Below, in pieces: positions 1 through 7,137 of a DNA stretch of 36,560 nucleotides. Position numbers and translations under genes: made by a program. The stretch is from Candidatus Rifleibacteriota bacterium. Lineage in GTDB: Bacteria > Riflebacteria > Ozemobacteria > Ozemobacterales > Ozemobacteraceae. The notes below the pieces were generated by a model, which was not told where the DNA came from, did no database searches, and saw nothing but the letters and a program-made list of their open reading frames with translations. Position 1 is the stretch's first letter, and every line of letters begins with the position of its first letter. The stretch covers positions 1-36,560 of the forward strand of contig JAKJFO010000021.1 in assembly GCA_022704885.1 (NCBI GenBank). The letters run 5' to 3'.

Positions 1-74
1 AGAGCTTTATGCATTTCCTGCGTCAGATGAGAGTTGATATTCCAGACCAGCTACGCAGACCAGCGGCAAAATAA
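1..74 (+). CDS. C-terminal tail of an unidentified upstream gene (partial)
   Basis: Codons read in frame from base 3 give 23 residues (from SFMHFLRQM to RRPAAK) and end in TAA at 72-74. The stop overlaps the ATG of the next gene in a TAATG junction, the same coupling seen at 8536-8540 in this window, which argues that this short open stretch is real coding sequence and co-transcribed with the sigma-54 activator. The fragment is too short to assign to a family. Confidence 0.5.
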   Translation, partial: SFMHFLRQMRVDIPDQLRRPAAK

Positions 75-1513
75 TGAATAAGACAGATCAACTGCGTGGG
101 CTGGCGGGTGAATTTCTTGCCAGGTTTTCGCCCGATATGCTCAAGCAGGTAGATTACCTGTTTGAGCATCTCAAATCAGACACGGCCAGCAAGCTCGAAG
201 TCAATTTCGGTCTCGCCATGCCGCCTGAAATGAGACAACGGGTGCTCTACAGCATCGGCATCGAAGATGCCGCCGCCCCCCCGGTTGCCGACCGCTATGT
301 TCCTTATCTGTTGATCCTGAAAAAACTGCTCGACCAGGTTGGCGATAACCTCCAGGCCATCCGCCAGGAAGAAATCGCCGGCCTGATCTGGCAGGAAGGC
401 CGACGCATGCGGCTTTTTGAATATGAGATACAACAGCTCATCGATATTTTTCCTGCCTGGCTGGCTGGCATATCACGTAAATACGTCGTTGAGATTTCAC
501 CAGCCAGCATCTGCAAAGTCGATGCTGGCGAAAGTGAAAGCGACGATGGCAGCGAAATCGCTTTCAACGGCATTGTTGGGCAATCTGAAACCATGCGTTC
601 GATGTTCGCCTGTCTCAAAAAAATCAGCGCCAGCAATCTGTCGATCCTGATTCAGGGCGAAAGCGGTACCGGCAAAGAACTTGTTGCACATGCGATTCAT
701 TCGCTGTCAGATCGCGCCTCACACAGCTTCATTCCAGTTAACTGCGGCGCCCTGCCAGACAGCATCATCGAAAGCGAATTGTTTGGTTATGAAAAGGGTG
801 CTTTTACCGGCGCCGAGAACCAGAAAAAAGGCTATTTTGAAATCGCCGACCAGGGAACTATTTTTCTCGATGAAATCACCGAAACTTCACTGCCGACACA
901 GGTTAAGCTGCTGCGCGTACTGCAGGAAAAGCAGTTCTACCGGGTTGGCGGCACGAAACCAGTCTCAGCGAACTGCCGCATCATAGCTGCTACCAATCGT
1001 GACATTCTCGAAATGGCCAAAGACGGAAGCTTTCGTCACGATCTCTATTACCGCGTAAATGAAATGACTATCGCCCTGCCTCCGCTGCGCGAACGCAAAG
1101 AAGACCTGCAGCTTCTGGTGAAACATTTCCTGAAAAAATTTGCCGAGCAGAATAATTGCCCGACACCGGAAGTTACAAAAGAGTCATGGCAGTTGATCAA
1201 AAACTACAGCTGGCCCGGCAACATTCGCGAACTCGAGAACGCTCTCAAACGAGCGGTAGTTCTGGCTGACGAACAGATACTGCCCGAACACTTCCCGCCA
1301 GTCATGCTCGACCAGGCCGGCAGAAATGCGACATTACAGGCCGCCACCGGCGAGGGAACCTATGAATCGCTTATGGAGTCGGCTGAACGAGAAATACTGA
1401 TCGGCCAGCTGAAAAAGCACGGCAACAACGTGTCAAAAACCGCCGACGCGCTCGCGATATCACGCCGCACTCTGCAACGCCGCCTTAAACATCTCGGCAT
1501 CGAAAAAGACTAG
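74..1513 (+). CDS. Sigma-54-dependent transcriptional activator (bEBP) with no receiver domain
   Basis: A 479-residue activator that would open RNA polymerase-sigma-54 complexes using ATP. The AAA+ domain starts near residue 164 (FNGIVGQSETMR). It shows Walker A GESGTGKE (195-202), the sigma-54 contact loop GAFTGA (242-247), Walker B GTIFLDEI (261-268) and an arginine-finger segment FRHDLYYR. A Fis-type helix-turn-helix lies at the C-terminus (NVSKTADALAISRRTLQRR). The first ~160 residues are predicted mostly helical and are neither a receiver nor an obvious GAF/PAS domain, so the input signal is unknown. The start overlaps the upstream stop (TAATG), suggesting translational coupling. Its stop overlaps that of the convergent next gene through a CTAG. 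I saw no clear -24/-12 promoter in the window, so its targets may lie elsewhere. Confidence 0.93.
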   Translation: MNKTDQLRGLAGEFLARFSPDMLKQVDYLFEHLKSDTASKLEVNFGLAMPPEMRQRVLYSIGIEDAAAPPVADRYVPYLLILKKLLDQVGDNLQAIRQEEIAGLIWQEGRRMRLFEYEIQQLIDIFPAWLAGISRKYVVEISPASICKVDAGESESDDGSEIAFNGIVGQSETMRSMFACLKKISASNLSILIQGESGTGKELVAHAIHSLSDRASHSFIPVNCGALPDSIIESELFGYEKGAFTGAENQKKGYFEIADQGTIFLDEITETSLPTQVKLLRVLQEKQFYRVGGTKPVSANCRIIAATNRDILEMAKDGSFRHDLYYRVNEMTIALPPLRERKEDLQLLVKHFLKKFAEQNNCPTPEVTKESWQLIKNYSWPGNIRELENALKRAVVLADEQILPEHFPPVMLDQAGRNATLQAATGEGTYESLMESAEREILIGQLKKHGNNVSKTADALAISRRTLQRRLKHLGIEKD

Positions 1514-2325
1514 AACTTAGCTTCGACCAGGGTTGAACAGCCGTAGACCAGATTTAAAACTTCTTTCATATTGCGGCAGGTAAATTCGAAGCTTGTGCTG
1601 TCGACACGCTTACAGCCAGGAATCCATTCGATCCGCGACGAAAGGCACACATCGAGAACCTTTACTCCGAGCTGAATAGCGCCAGAGATCTGCGCCGGCT
1701 CGATACTGTCGACAAGCTTCATTGCACGCTTCATCTCATCGCGCAGCAGTTCGCAGACGCGGTCGGGGTGCATGCAAAGAGCCCCTTCCGTGCCGATCGA
1801 ATATTTGGTTATGACGCCTGGGGTCGATGGCAGGCTGGTTCCAGCCTGTTCAAGAGACTTTGAGTCCCCGCTGATCAATATGACAGGCACCTTTTTCTCA
1901 CCGGCAACCAGCGAAAGAATATCGAATTCGCCAACCGGCTGCCCGAAAATCTCGAACATGAGTTTACTTGAATAGGTGTGAGGAATCACACTGCCATTGC
2001 TGCCGGTTTTGGCATGAATACCCAGCAGAACCAGACCAGCAAAAGTTTCGTCTAATAAATCATAACCCGAAGTAGGCCTGAAGCCACCCTTTATTACCAT
2101 TACTTCACGAGGCAGCGTGTCGGCCATCAGATTGAGGCCATTGCCATGAAAATCGTTTACGTATATTTCTTCGGCGCCAGCATTTATTGCAGCTTCACAC
2201 ACAGCCTTGATCTCACGGGTATACTGAACGCGGGCGGCCTCATACAACCATGACTCTCCACCAGTCTGAGAGGGGCTGACCACTCCGCCAATGCCTTCCA
2301 TATCTGCTATGACATAAATTTTCAT
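1510..2325 (-). CDS. M55-family D-aminopeptidase (DppA-like)
   Basis: A 271-residue cytoplasmic zinc peptidase that removes N-terminal D-amino acids from peptides, probably in turnover of cell-wall or D-amino-acid peptides. The metal ligands known from Bacillus subtilis DppA are all at matching positions: Asp8 and Glu10 (ADMEG), His60 (DFHG), His104 (GIHA) and Glu133 (GE). His116 (IPHTYS) fits the catalytic histidine. The open frame runs on to 2634, but the extra ~100 residues are antisense to uvrB and look unlike the family. The ATG at 2325 gives the canonical MKIYVIADMEG start and has an AGGCAGGT stretch upstream. A TATAAT on this strand at 2377-2372 would give a leader of about 40 nt. The gene converges with the sigma-54 activator and diverges from uvrB. 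Confidence 0.9.
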   Translation of the reverse strand: MKIYVIADMEGIGGVVSPSQTGGESWLYEAARVQYTREIKAVCEAAINAGAEEIYVNDFHGNGLNLMADTLPREVMVIKGGFRPTSGYDLLDETFAGLVLLGIHAKTGSNGSVIPHTYSSKLMFEIFGQPVGEFDILSLVAGEKKVPVILISGDSKSLEQAGTSLPSTPGVITKYSIGTEGALCMHPDRVCELLRDEMKRAMKLVDSIEPAQISGAIQLGVKVLDVCLSSRIEWIPGCKRVDSTSFEFTCRNMKEVLNLVYGCSTLVEAKF

Positions 2326-2370
2326 ATTTACCTGCCTGAAAAAAATTCGCTGTTTACGTATCAACTGCAA

Positions 2371-2377
2371 TATTATA
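2371..2377. promoter_or_regulatory. Divergent -10 element between the M55 peptidase and uvrB
   Basis: The 64-bp divergent gap contains TATTATA, which reads TATTAT toward uvrB and TATAAT toward the peptidase. Neither direction has a good -35 box, so this is tentative. For uvrB it would place transcription start only a few bases before the ATG. Confidence 0.35.
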
Positions 2378-2389
2378 CCATGCTGGTGC

Positions 2390-4438
2390 ATGAAGATGAA
2401 AGACAACCAGTATTTTAAGCTGCAGAGCCCCTTTAAACTGCGTGGCGACCAGCCTGAAGCCGTTAAAAAACTCAGCCGCTGGGTCGAGCAGGGCAACGAG
2501 CGCATGACACTGCTCGGCGTCACCGGCTCAGGCAAAACTTTCACCATGGCCAGCATCATCGAACGCGTGCAGAAACCAGTTCTGCTGATCACCCACAACA
2601 AAACGCTGGCAGCCCAGCTATATAGCGAATTCAAGGAGTTTTTTCCGGAAAACGCCGTCGAATATTTTGTCAGCTATTACGATTACTATCAGCCAGAAGC
2701 CTATATTCCATCGACCGACAGTTATATCGAAAAAGACTCGGCAATCAACGAACAGATCGACCGTTTCAGACACTCGGCAACGACATCACTGTTTTCGCGG
2801 CGAGACGTACTCGTGGTTGCATCGGTGAGCTGCATCTTCGGCCTGGGTTCACCGGCTGACTATGCCGACCTGAGAGTATCGCTCAAGGTTAACCAGGAAA
2901 TGCCGCGCCAGAAACTGGTTAAAGATCTCATCGATATTCAATATTCACGCAACGACATGGACTTTCACCGCTCGCGCTTTCGTGCGCGTGGCGAAACCAT
3001 CGATATTTTCCCCGCTTCGAGCGAACTGGCGCTGCGAGTCAAATTTTTCGGCGACGAAATCGACAAGATCGAGCAGTTCGACCCGCTCACCGGTGAAGTT
3101 ACCCAGAAACTCGATGCTGTCGAGATTTTCCCGGCCCAGCATTTCGTCACTACCAGTGAAAAAATGGAAAAAGCTCTAGAAGCCATCGAAGCCGAAATGA
3201 AAGAGCGGGTTAAATACTTCGAAGAGAATCATAAAATGATCGAAGCACAGCGCATTTACGAGCGCTGCCGCTACGATATGGAAATGCTGCGCGAAACCGG
3301 ATTCTGCAAAGGCATCGAGAACTATTCGCGGTTGTTTACCGGACGCAAGCCAGGCGAACCGCCTGACACTCTTGTCGATTACGTTCCCAAAGACTGCCTG
3401 ATCATTCTCGATGAATCACACATGACGGTGCCGCAGTTGCGCGGAATGGCGCATGGCGACCGCAGTCGCAAACAGACGCTCGTCGATTACGGCTTTCGCC
3501 TTCCTTCTGCGCTCGACAACCGCTGTCTGACTTTCGAAGAGTTTCTCGCACGCAAGCGCCCGCTGCTCTTCGTTTCAGCCACACCCGGCCCCTATGAGCT
3601 CGAAACTTCTCAGGATCGCGTTGCAGAGCAGCTGATCAGACCGACCGGTCTGCTAGACCCCAGGATTACACTGCGTAAAACTGCCGGCCAGATCGACTAT
3701 CTGATCGACCAGATAAACCTGCGCATCGAACGCAACGAGCGTGTGCTGGTAACGACTCTGACAAAAAAAATGGCTCAGGAATTGTCAGGCTATCTCTCTG
3801 ACCTCAATATTCCATCGAGCTACCTGCACGACGAAATCGATACCCTTGAACGCATCGAAATCCTCAGAGATCTGCGCGCAGGCGACATCAAGGTGCTGGT
3901 AGGCATCAATCTGTTGCGCGAAGGTCTGGATCTACCTGAAGTTTCCCTGGTAGCCATTCTCGACGCAGACAAGGAAGGCTTTCTGCGTTCTGCCTGGTCA
4001 CTGATGCAGATTTGCGGCCGTGCCGCCCGCAACGCCAACGGCGAGGTAATTCTTTTCGGCGACCGTGTCAGTCCGGCAATGAAATACTGCATCGACGAAA
4101 CCGCCCGCCGCCGCGCCATCCAGGAAAAATACAACATCGACAATGGCATAGTGCCACAGACGATAGTCAAACAGCTGCCGGCACTGTTTCTGCCAGGCGA
4201 TGCCAGAGAAGTTCGTGAGCACAAAGACATCGACGAAGCAAAGCTCACCGAGCTGCTTAACGCCCTGAAAAACGAAATGAACGCGGCAGCCGGTCGCATG
4301 GAATTCGAAAAAGCCGCGATGATTCGCGACGAGATCATTGCTCTTCAGGAAGAGCATCTTGAGCTTGGCGTTCTCAGCCAGCTCGGCCAAGCCCTGAAAA
4401 CCGGCAAAGAAAAAGGTGCCGCCCGCCGCCGTAGCTAA
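2390..4438 (+). CDS. uvrB: UvrABC excision nuclease subunit B
   Basis: The 682-residue damage-verifying helicase of nucleotide excision repair. It is loaded by UvrA and then recruits UvrC for incision. Walker A is GVTGSGKT (43-50). The beta-hairpin region that clamps DNA is clear around 93-112 (YYDYYQPEAYIP). The helicase DESH box is at 341-344, motif VI follows (QICGRAARN), and a C-terminal UVR domain (GRMEFEKAAMIRDEI) provides the UvrC contact. Length is normal for the family. The ATG at 2390 has no good ribosome-binding site; ATG 2396, two codons on, is an alternative. No other uvr gene is adjacent. Confidence 0.98.
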   Translation: MKMKDNQYFKLQSPFKLRGDQPEAVKKLSRWVEQGNERMTLLGVTGSGKTFTMASIIERVQKPVLLITHNKTLAAQLYSEFKEFFPENAVEYFVSYYDYYQPEAYIPSTDSYIEKDSAINEQIDRFRHSATTSLFSRRDVLVVASVSCIFGLGSPADYADLRVSLKVNQEMPRQKLVKDLIDIQYSRNDMDFHRSRFRARGETIDIFPASSELALRVKFFGDEIDKIEQFDPLTGEVTQKLDAVEIFPAQHFVTTSEKMEKALEAIEAEMKERVKYFEENHKMIEAQRIYERCRYDMEMLRETGFCKGIENYSRLFTGRKPGEPPDTLVDYVPKDCLIILDESHMTVPQLRGMAHGDRSRKQTLVDYGFRLPSALDNRCLTFEEFLARKRPLLFVSATPGPYELETSQDRVAEQLIRPTGLLDPRITLRKTAGQIDYLIDQINLRIERNERVLVTTLTKKMAQELSGYLSDLNIPSSYLHDEIDTLERIEILRDLRAGDIKVLVGINLLREGLDLPEVSLVAILDADKEGFLRSAWSLMQICGRAARNANGEVILFGDRVSPAMKYCIDETARRRAIQEKYNIDNGIVPQTIVKQLPALFLPGDAREVREHKDIDEAKLTELLNALKNEMNAAAGRMEFEKAAMIRDEIIALQEEHLELGVLSQLGQALKTGKEKGAARRRS

Positions 4439-4683
4439 GTACCCCTATATTTGTTATTTTCAAGGTATAAGCTATTTGACAATTTTTCCCTGCGTTGTGC
4501 GTGATGGTGCAGGTCAAATTGAGCCGACACCTGTATCTGAAAGGGAATCTGTCTCTGTTTATCTCTGAGAAACACTTACGAGCGGATTAAACGCCGCTAC
4601 GAAGTCCTCGATGATTAAACAGGCGGACAACCGTGCTGTTTCAGTGGGTTCAATTTCTCCTTTACACGGCAATTGCGGGGTTC

Positions 4684-4711
4684 AAAAAACCGCCCTCACG
4701 GGCGGTTTTTT
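4684..4711. terminator. Rho-independent terminator, bidirectional
   Basis: Six A's, then CCGCCC (4690-4695), loop TCAC and GGGCGG (4700-4705), then six T's. The A and T runs flank a 6-bp GC stem, so it can work in both directions. It ends uvrB or a small upstream transcript and insulates the BMC operon. Confidence 0.9.
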
Positions 4712-4723
4712 ATTTGCGTTGTC

Positions 4724-4751
4724 GTAGGGGCAGGTCGCGACCTGCCCCTAC
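4724..4751. repeat. 28-nt perfect palindrome, copy 1
   Basis: The arm GTAGGGGCAGGTCG (4724-4737) is followed at once by its exact reverse complement (4738-4751). Outer arms GTAGGGG/CCCCTAC are shared with the copy at 10893-10920, while the inner bases differ but still pair. It lies 60 bp upstream of the BMC operon. It resembles dispersed REP-like palindromes, as an inference from form only. Confidence 0.85.
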
Positions 4752-4776
4752 TTTTGTTTTAAAAACATTCTTTCTG

Positions 4777-4805
4777 TTGATTTTGGCTGAAAGTGCGTTT
4801 ATCAT
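4777..4805 (+). promoter_or_regulatory. Candidate sigma-70 promoter of the BMC operon
   Basis: TTGATT (4777-4782), a 17-bp spacer and TATCAT (4800-4805). Transcription would start at about 4812, the A of the first ATG, which would make the first message leaderless. The -35 box and spacing match the deoB promoter candidate at 10946. Confidence 0.5.
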
Positions 4806-4811
4806 GGGCGC

Positions 4812-5882
4812 ATGAGCAGAAACCAGATTCTTGTCATTACTGATGATCGCAAGGCCCTGCAAGAGCGGATGTCAACAGCAGCTCTCGGAAAATGCCGGAT
4901 TACCGGCATCGAATCTTTGCGTTATATCGGCTTCGCGGACCTGAGTGCTGTCGTCATCGATTCAAAAAGCATAGACAAAACGCTGCGAAAAGTCAGCCTT
5001 GGCATTCGCGACGATGACGCCTCGGATGCTCTCTGGCAACTGCTGGCACAGCCAAAAAGCGCACGCGTTTTTTTTCTCGTCGATAAAATGACGAGACCGG
5101 GCAGCGACATGCTCGCCCTCGGTATCGACTACCTGCTCTACGAGAACCTTGAGCAACTGATCGCAGACACTTATACAAGTTCTCCCAGCCATGCCTTCGA
5201 CCAGGATACCAGCAGTCAGACCCGGCTGATTACCGCTGATGACATCCGTCATCTTCATAAGCAGAATATAAGGAAAATTCCGGCCGGCAGCCGTCTTACC
5301 GCATGGGCCGCTGAAGTTGCCGAGTCACTGAATTTCAGTGAGACTGGAGTCGCTTTGCAGCTTATCTGGCCGGTTGCAGCAACGTCTGCAACTGTTCTAA
5401 AAAAGGCACACGAAGAGCTTTTCGACCTCAACGCAAAATACCCCGATCTTCTGTTCATGGTAAATCCAGCCTATCTGCCGATATTTAACGATCTATATCC
5501 GTCACTCAAGGGCAAAACCGTTTCTCCGGTCATTCACTGGGCCAGCCATGGTGCCTACACCGGCGAAACCTCGGCCGCCATGCTTGCTGACCTTCGCTGT
5601 GCCGGAGCGGTAGTGCCGGCCCGCATGCCATATACCGAGCCCAAACATATCGCAAACCTGCTTGAACAGGCAAATAAACATGGGCTGACTCTTTTTTCGA
5701 CTTTTACACTTGCGTCTTCGGGCGTCTGTGATATAATTGCCCCTGAAAGTTCGCAACGGGCAACACTGACTCCACTGTACAGCGCTGACATGATTGGTGC
5801 AGGCGAACTGCCAGACGGCCCGGCAGCAATTGTGCTGAATAGCGAACTGTTAAAGCGAATCCCTTCAAGGAAAGGATACTGA
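4812..5882 (+). CDS. BMC-associated fusion: flavoprotein-like N-half and triosephosphate-isomerase-like C-half
   Basis: A 356-residue protein, first gene of the BMC operon; its function is not established. Residues 1-120 look like an alpha/beta flavoprotein-type domain known from other BMC loci (LGIRDDDAS, then a hydrophobic strand). A linker at 139-175 (LITADDIRHL, KIPAGSRLTAWAAEVAESL) resembles the conserved BMC-protein linker. Residues ~180-356 look like a TIM barrel. GAYTGETSAAMLADL (247-261) closely matches the TPI signature around its loop 3, but the expected catalytic GHSERR that follows is replaced by PARMPYTEP, and no clear N-terminal NxK lysine is seen. The barrel is also short. It is thus probably not an active TPI, and could be a sugar-phosphate-binding or new enzyme. 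The ATG lacks a clear ribosome-binding site. pduL follows after 6 nt. Confidence 0.65.
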   Translation: MSRNQILVITDDRKALQERMSTAALGKCRITGIESLRYIGFADLSAVVIDSKSIDKTLRKVSLGIRDDDASDALWQLLAQPKSARVFFLVDKMTRPGSDMLALGIDYLLYENLEQLIADTYTSSPSHAFDQDTSSQTRLITADDIRHLHKQNIRKIPAGSRLTAWAAEVAESLNFSETGVALQLIWPVAATSATVLKKAHEELFDLNAKYPDLLFMVNPAYLPIFNDLYPSLKGKTVSPVIHWASHGAYTGETSAAMLADLRCAGAVVPARMPYTEPKHIANLLEQANKHGLTLFSTFTLASSGVCDIIAPESSQRATLTPLYSADMIGAGELPDGPAAIVLNSELLKRIPSRKGY

Positions 5883-5888
5883 ACCGGA

Positions 5889-6431
5889 ATGATGGACGAA
5901 AAACAGGTAAAGACCATTGTCGCAGAAGTCCTCAAACACATTGACCTGCACGGCAGAATCAAATCGGGCTCGATTCCCTGTGGAGTCAGCAACCGCCATC
6001 TGCATGTATCGCAGGCCGATCTCGAAACCCTTTTTGGCAAAGGCTATCAGCTCAAACAGATGAAGCCTCTGTCACAGCCCGGTCAGTACGCCGCCGAAGA
6101 AACCGTTCTGCTGGTCGGCCCCAAAGGCTCGATCGAAAAGTGCCGCATTCTCGGCCCGGTCCGCCCCGCGACTCAGGTCGAAGTATCTACTACAGACTGC
6201 TTCAAACTCGTCGCTGCCCGCCACATGCATATAAGTGCCGTAGAAGCAGATAAATTCGGTCTCAAAGACATGGACAGGATTTCTATCAAGTCTACCGGCG
6301 TCAAGTCGGTCATTTTCAACAACGTTCTGGTTCGCGTCAGCGACAAGTTCGCTCTCGATTTCCATCTCGATACGGATGAAGCCAACGCCGCCGGCATCAA
6401 GAACGGCGACATGGTCGAAATAGTAGCATAA
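5889..6431 (+). CDS. pduL: PduL-type phosphate acyltransferase
   Basis: A 180-residue BMC phosphotransacylase that swaps CoA for phosphate on acyl-CoA, recycling CoA in the lumen and giving acyl-phosphate for ATP. Two PduL beta-barrel halves are visible: PCGVSNRHLHVS near residues 30-41 and AARHMHIS in the second half, whose histidines are the family's zinc ligands, then LDFHLDTDEANAAG near the end. The first ~18 residues (DEKQVKTIVAEVLKHI) form an amphipathic helix like an encapsulation peptide, matching that of the aldehyde dehydrogenase below. ATG 5889 or 5892 (MMDEK) may be used. It sits 6 nt after the fusion gene, in one operon. Confidence 0.93.
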   Translation: MMDEKQVKTIVAEVLKHIDLHGRIKSGSIPCGVSNRHLHVSQADLETLFGKGYQLKQMKPLSQPGQYAAEETVLLVGPKGSIEKCRILGPVRPATQVEVSTTDCFKLVAARHMHISAVEADKFGLKDMDRISIKSTGVKSVIFNNVLVRVSDKFALDFHLDTDEANAAGIKNGDMVEIVA

Positions 6432-6467
6432 TCACTTTATTCTCAAGAAAATTTTCAGGAGGTCGTC

Positions 6468-6761
6468 ATGCAGGAAGCCCTGGGTATGATTGAAACACGT
6501 GGATTAACATCTCTCATCGATGCCAGCGATGCTATGGTCAAAGCCGCCAACGTTAAACTGGTCGGCTGGGAAAAAATCGGTTCTGGTTATTGCACCGCTT
6601 TCGTAAGAGGCGATGTAGCCGCAGTTAAAGCCGCCACCGACGCCGGTGCCGCTGCTGCCAAGAAGCTTGGTGAGCTGATTGCCGTTCACGTAATTCCTCG
6701 CCCCCATTCTAACCTTGACGAAATTTTCCCGATCCGCGAAGTAACTGGCTCCAAAAAGTAA
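6468..6761 (+). CDS. BMC-H shell protein (PduA/CcmK-like hexamer)
   Basis: A 97-residue single-BMC-domain protein that tiles the shell facets as hexamers. It shows the standard fold pattern: [23 protein letters not shown], the pore loop KIGSGYC, then [15 protein letters not shown] and VIPRPHSNL. The small polar GSG pore is like that of PduA and suits passage of small polar metabolites. It is preceded by an excellent AGGAGG (6457-6462), the strongest ribosome-binding site in the operon, as expected for the most abundant shell part. It is the only BMC-H gene in the window. Confidence 0.97.
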   Translation: MQEALGMIETRGLTSLIDASDAMVKAANVKLVGWEKIGSGYCTAFVRGDVAAVKAATDAGAAAAKKLGELIAVHVIPRPHSNLDEIFPIREVTGSKK

Positions 6762-6770
6762 GCATCTATA

Positions 6771-6804
6771 CTGCCGCTCGATTCACGGATGAAGGCAGCG
6801 GCAG
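6771..6804 (+). promoter_or_regulatory. Intercistronic hairpin between BMC-H and BMC-P
   Basis: CTGCCGCT (6771-6778) pairs perfectly with AGCGGCAG (6797-6804) across an 18-nt loop. It ends a few bases before the weak AGGA-type ribosome-binding site of the BMC-P gene. It has no T-run, so it is not a standard terminator. It may protect the BMC-H message or lower BMC-P translation; this is inference. Confidence 0.5.
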
Positions 6805-6819
6805 GAACAGGATTTTACC

Positions 6820-7101
6820 ATGATACTTGGCCGCGTATGTGGTACGGTTGTCTGTACCCGCAAAGATGAAAGCCTTGTCGGTCTCAAGCTGCTTGTGGTC
6901 GAGGAATTAACCCTCGATGGCGCGAAGCCGACCGGAAATCACGTCGTTGCCGCTGACGCGGTTGGAGCCGGCGCCTCAGAGAAAGTTCTGGTCGTTGCCG
7001 GCAGCTCGGCACGTCTGACCGAGCGCACGCTCAAAAAACCAGTCGATGCCGCAGTATGTGCGATAGTCGATCAGGTGGTCTTCGATTCAGAACGTTCCTG
7101 A
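6820..7101 (+). CDS. BMC-P shell vertex protein (EutN/CcmL family)
   Basis: A 93-residue pentamer-forming protein that caps the vertices of the BMC. The family start is clear (MILGRVCGTVVCTRKDESL), followed by LKLLVVEEL, the AADAVGAGASEKVLVVAGSS core and the C-terminal DAAVCAIVDQV strand. Length is normal. It is the single BMC-P gene here. The gene follows BMC-H after 58 nt that contain a hairpin, and its ribosome-binding site (CAGGA, 8 nt from ATG) is weaker than that of BMC-H, which fits the low number of pentamers needed. Confidence 0.96.
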   Translation: MILGRVCGTVVCTRKDESLVGLKLLVVEELTLDGAKPTGNHVVAADAVGAGASEKVLVVAGSSARLTERTLKKPVDAAVCAIVDQVVFDSERS

Positions 7102-7106
7102 GGCGG

Positions 7107-7128
7107 CCGGGCCCTTCATTGAACCCGG
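7107..7128 (+). promoter_or_regulatory. Small hairpin overlapping the aldehyde dehydrogenase ribosome-binding site
   Basis: CCGGG (7107-7111) can pair with CCCGG (7124-7128), and the latter overlaps the GGAG (7127-7130) that precedes the ATG at 7138. The 5-bp stem could partly mask the site. Low confidence as a functional element. Confidence 0.25.
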
Positions 7129-7137
7129 AGTATTAAG

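Larger units (their letters stand above)
4439..4811. other. Intergenic region between uvrB and the BMC operon
   Basis: A 373-bp gap. From 4441 to 4683 I recognise no gene or known RNA family. It holds a nested fold: ATTTGAC at 4474-4480 can pair with GTCAAAT at 4513-4519, enclosing CTGC/GCAG at 4490-4493/4509-4512. It is followed by a terminator (4684-4711), a 28-nt palindrome (4724-4751) and a promoter (4777-4805). A perfect TTGACA occurs at 4476-4481 without a convincing -10. A small structured RNA ending at the terminator is possible but unproven. A 60-codon open frame at 4633-4815 runs through the terminator and is probably not real. Confidence 0.5.

Noticed and set aside
2326..2634. N-terminal extension of the M55 peptidase
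   Set aside because: It is antisense to uvrB, and the family's metal-ligand numbering fits a start at 2325.
4561..4618. Short open stretch reading NTYERIKRRYEVLDD before a TAA, as a gene remnant
   Set aside because: It looks protein-like but is only about 20 codons after an in-frame TGA, without start or ribosome-binding site. It could be chance.
4665..4700. tRNA T-arm-like sequence GGGGTTCAA
   Set aside because: The stem and loop lengths do not fit, and no acceptor or anticodon arm is found upstream.
4783..4800. Possible sigma-54 site TGGC-N6-TGC before the BMC operon
   Set aside because: The GG and GC elements are 10 bp apart instead of 12, so it does not fit the -24/-12 consensus.
4633..4815. 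60-codon open frame before the BMC operon
   Set aside because: It runs through a strong terminator and a perfect palindrome, and has no ribosome-binding site.
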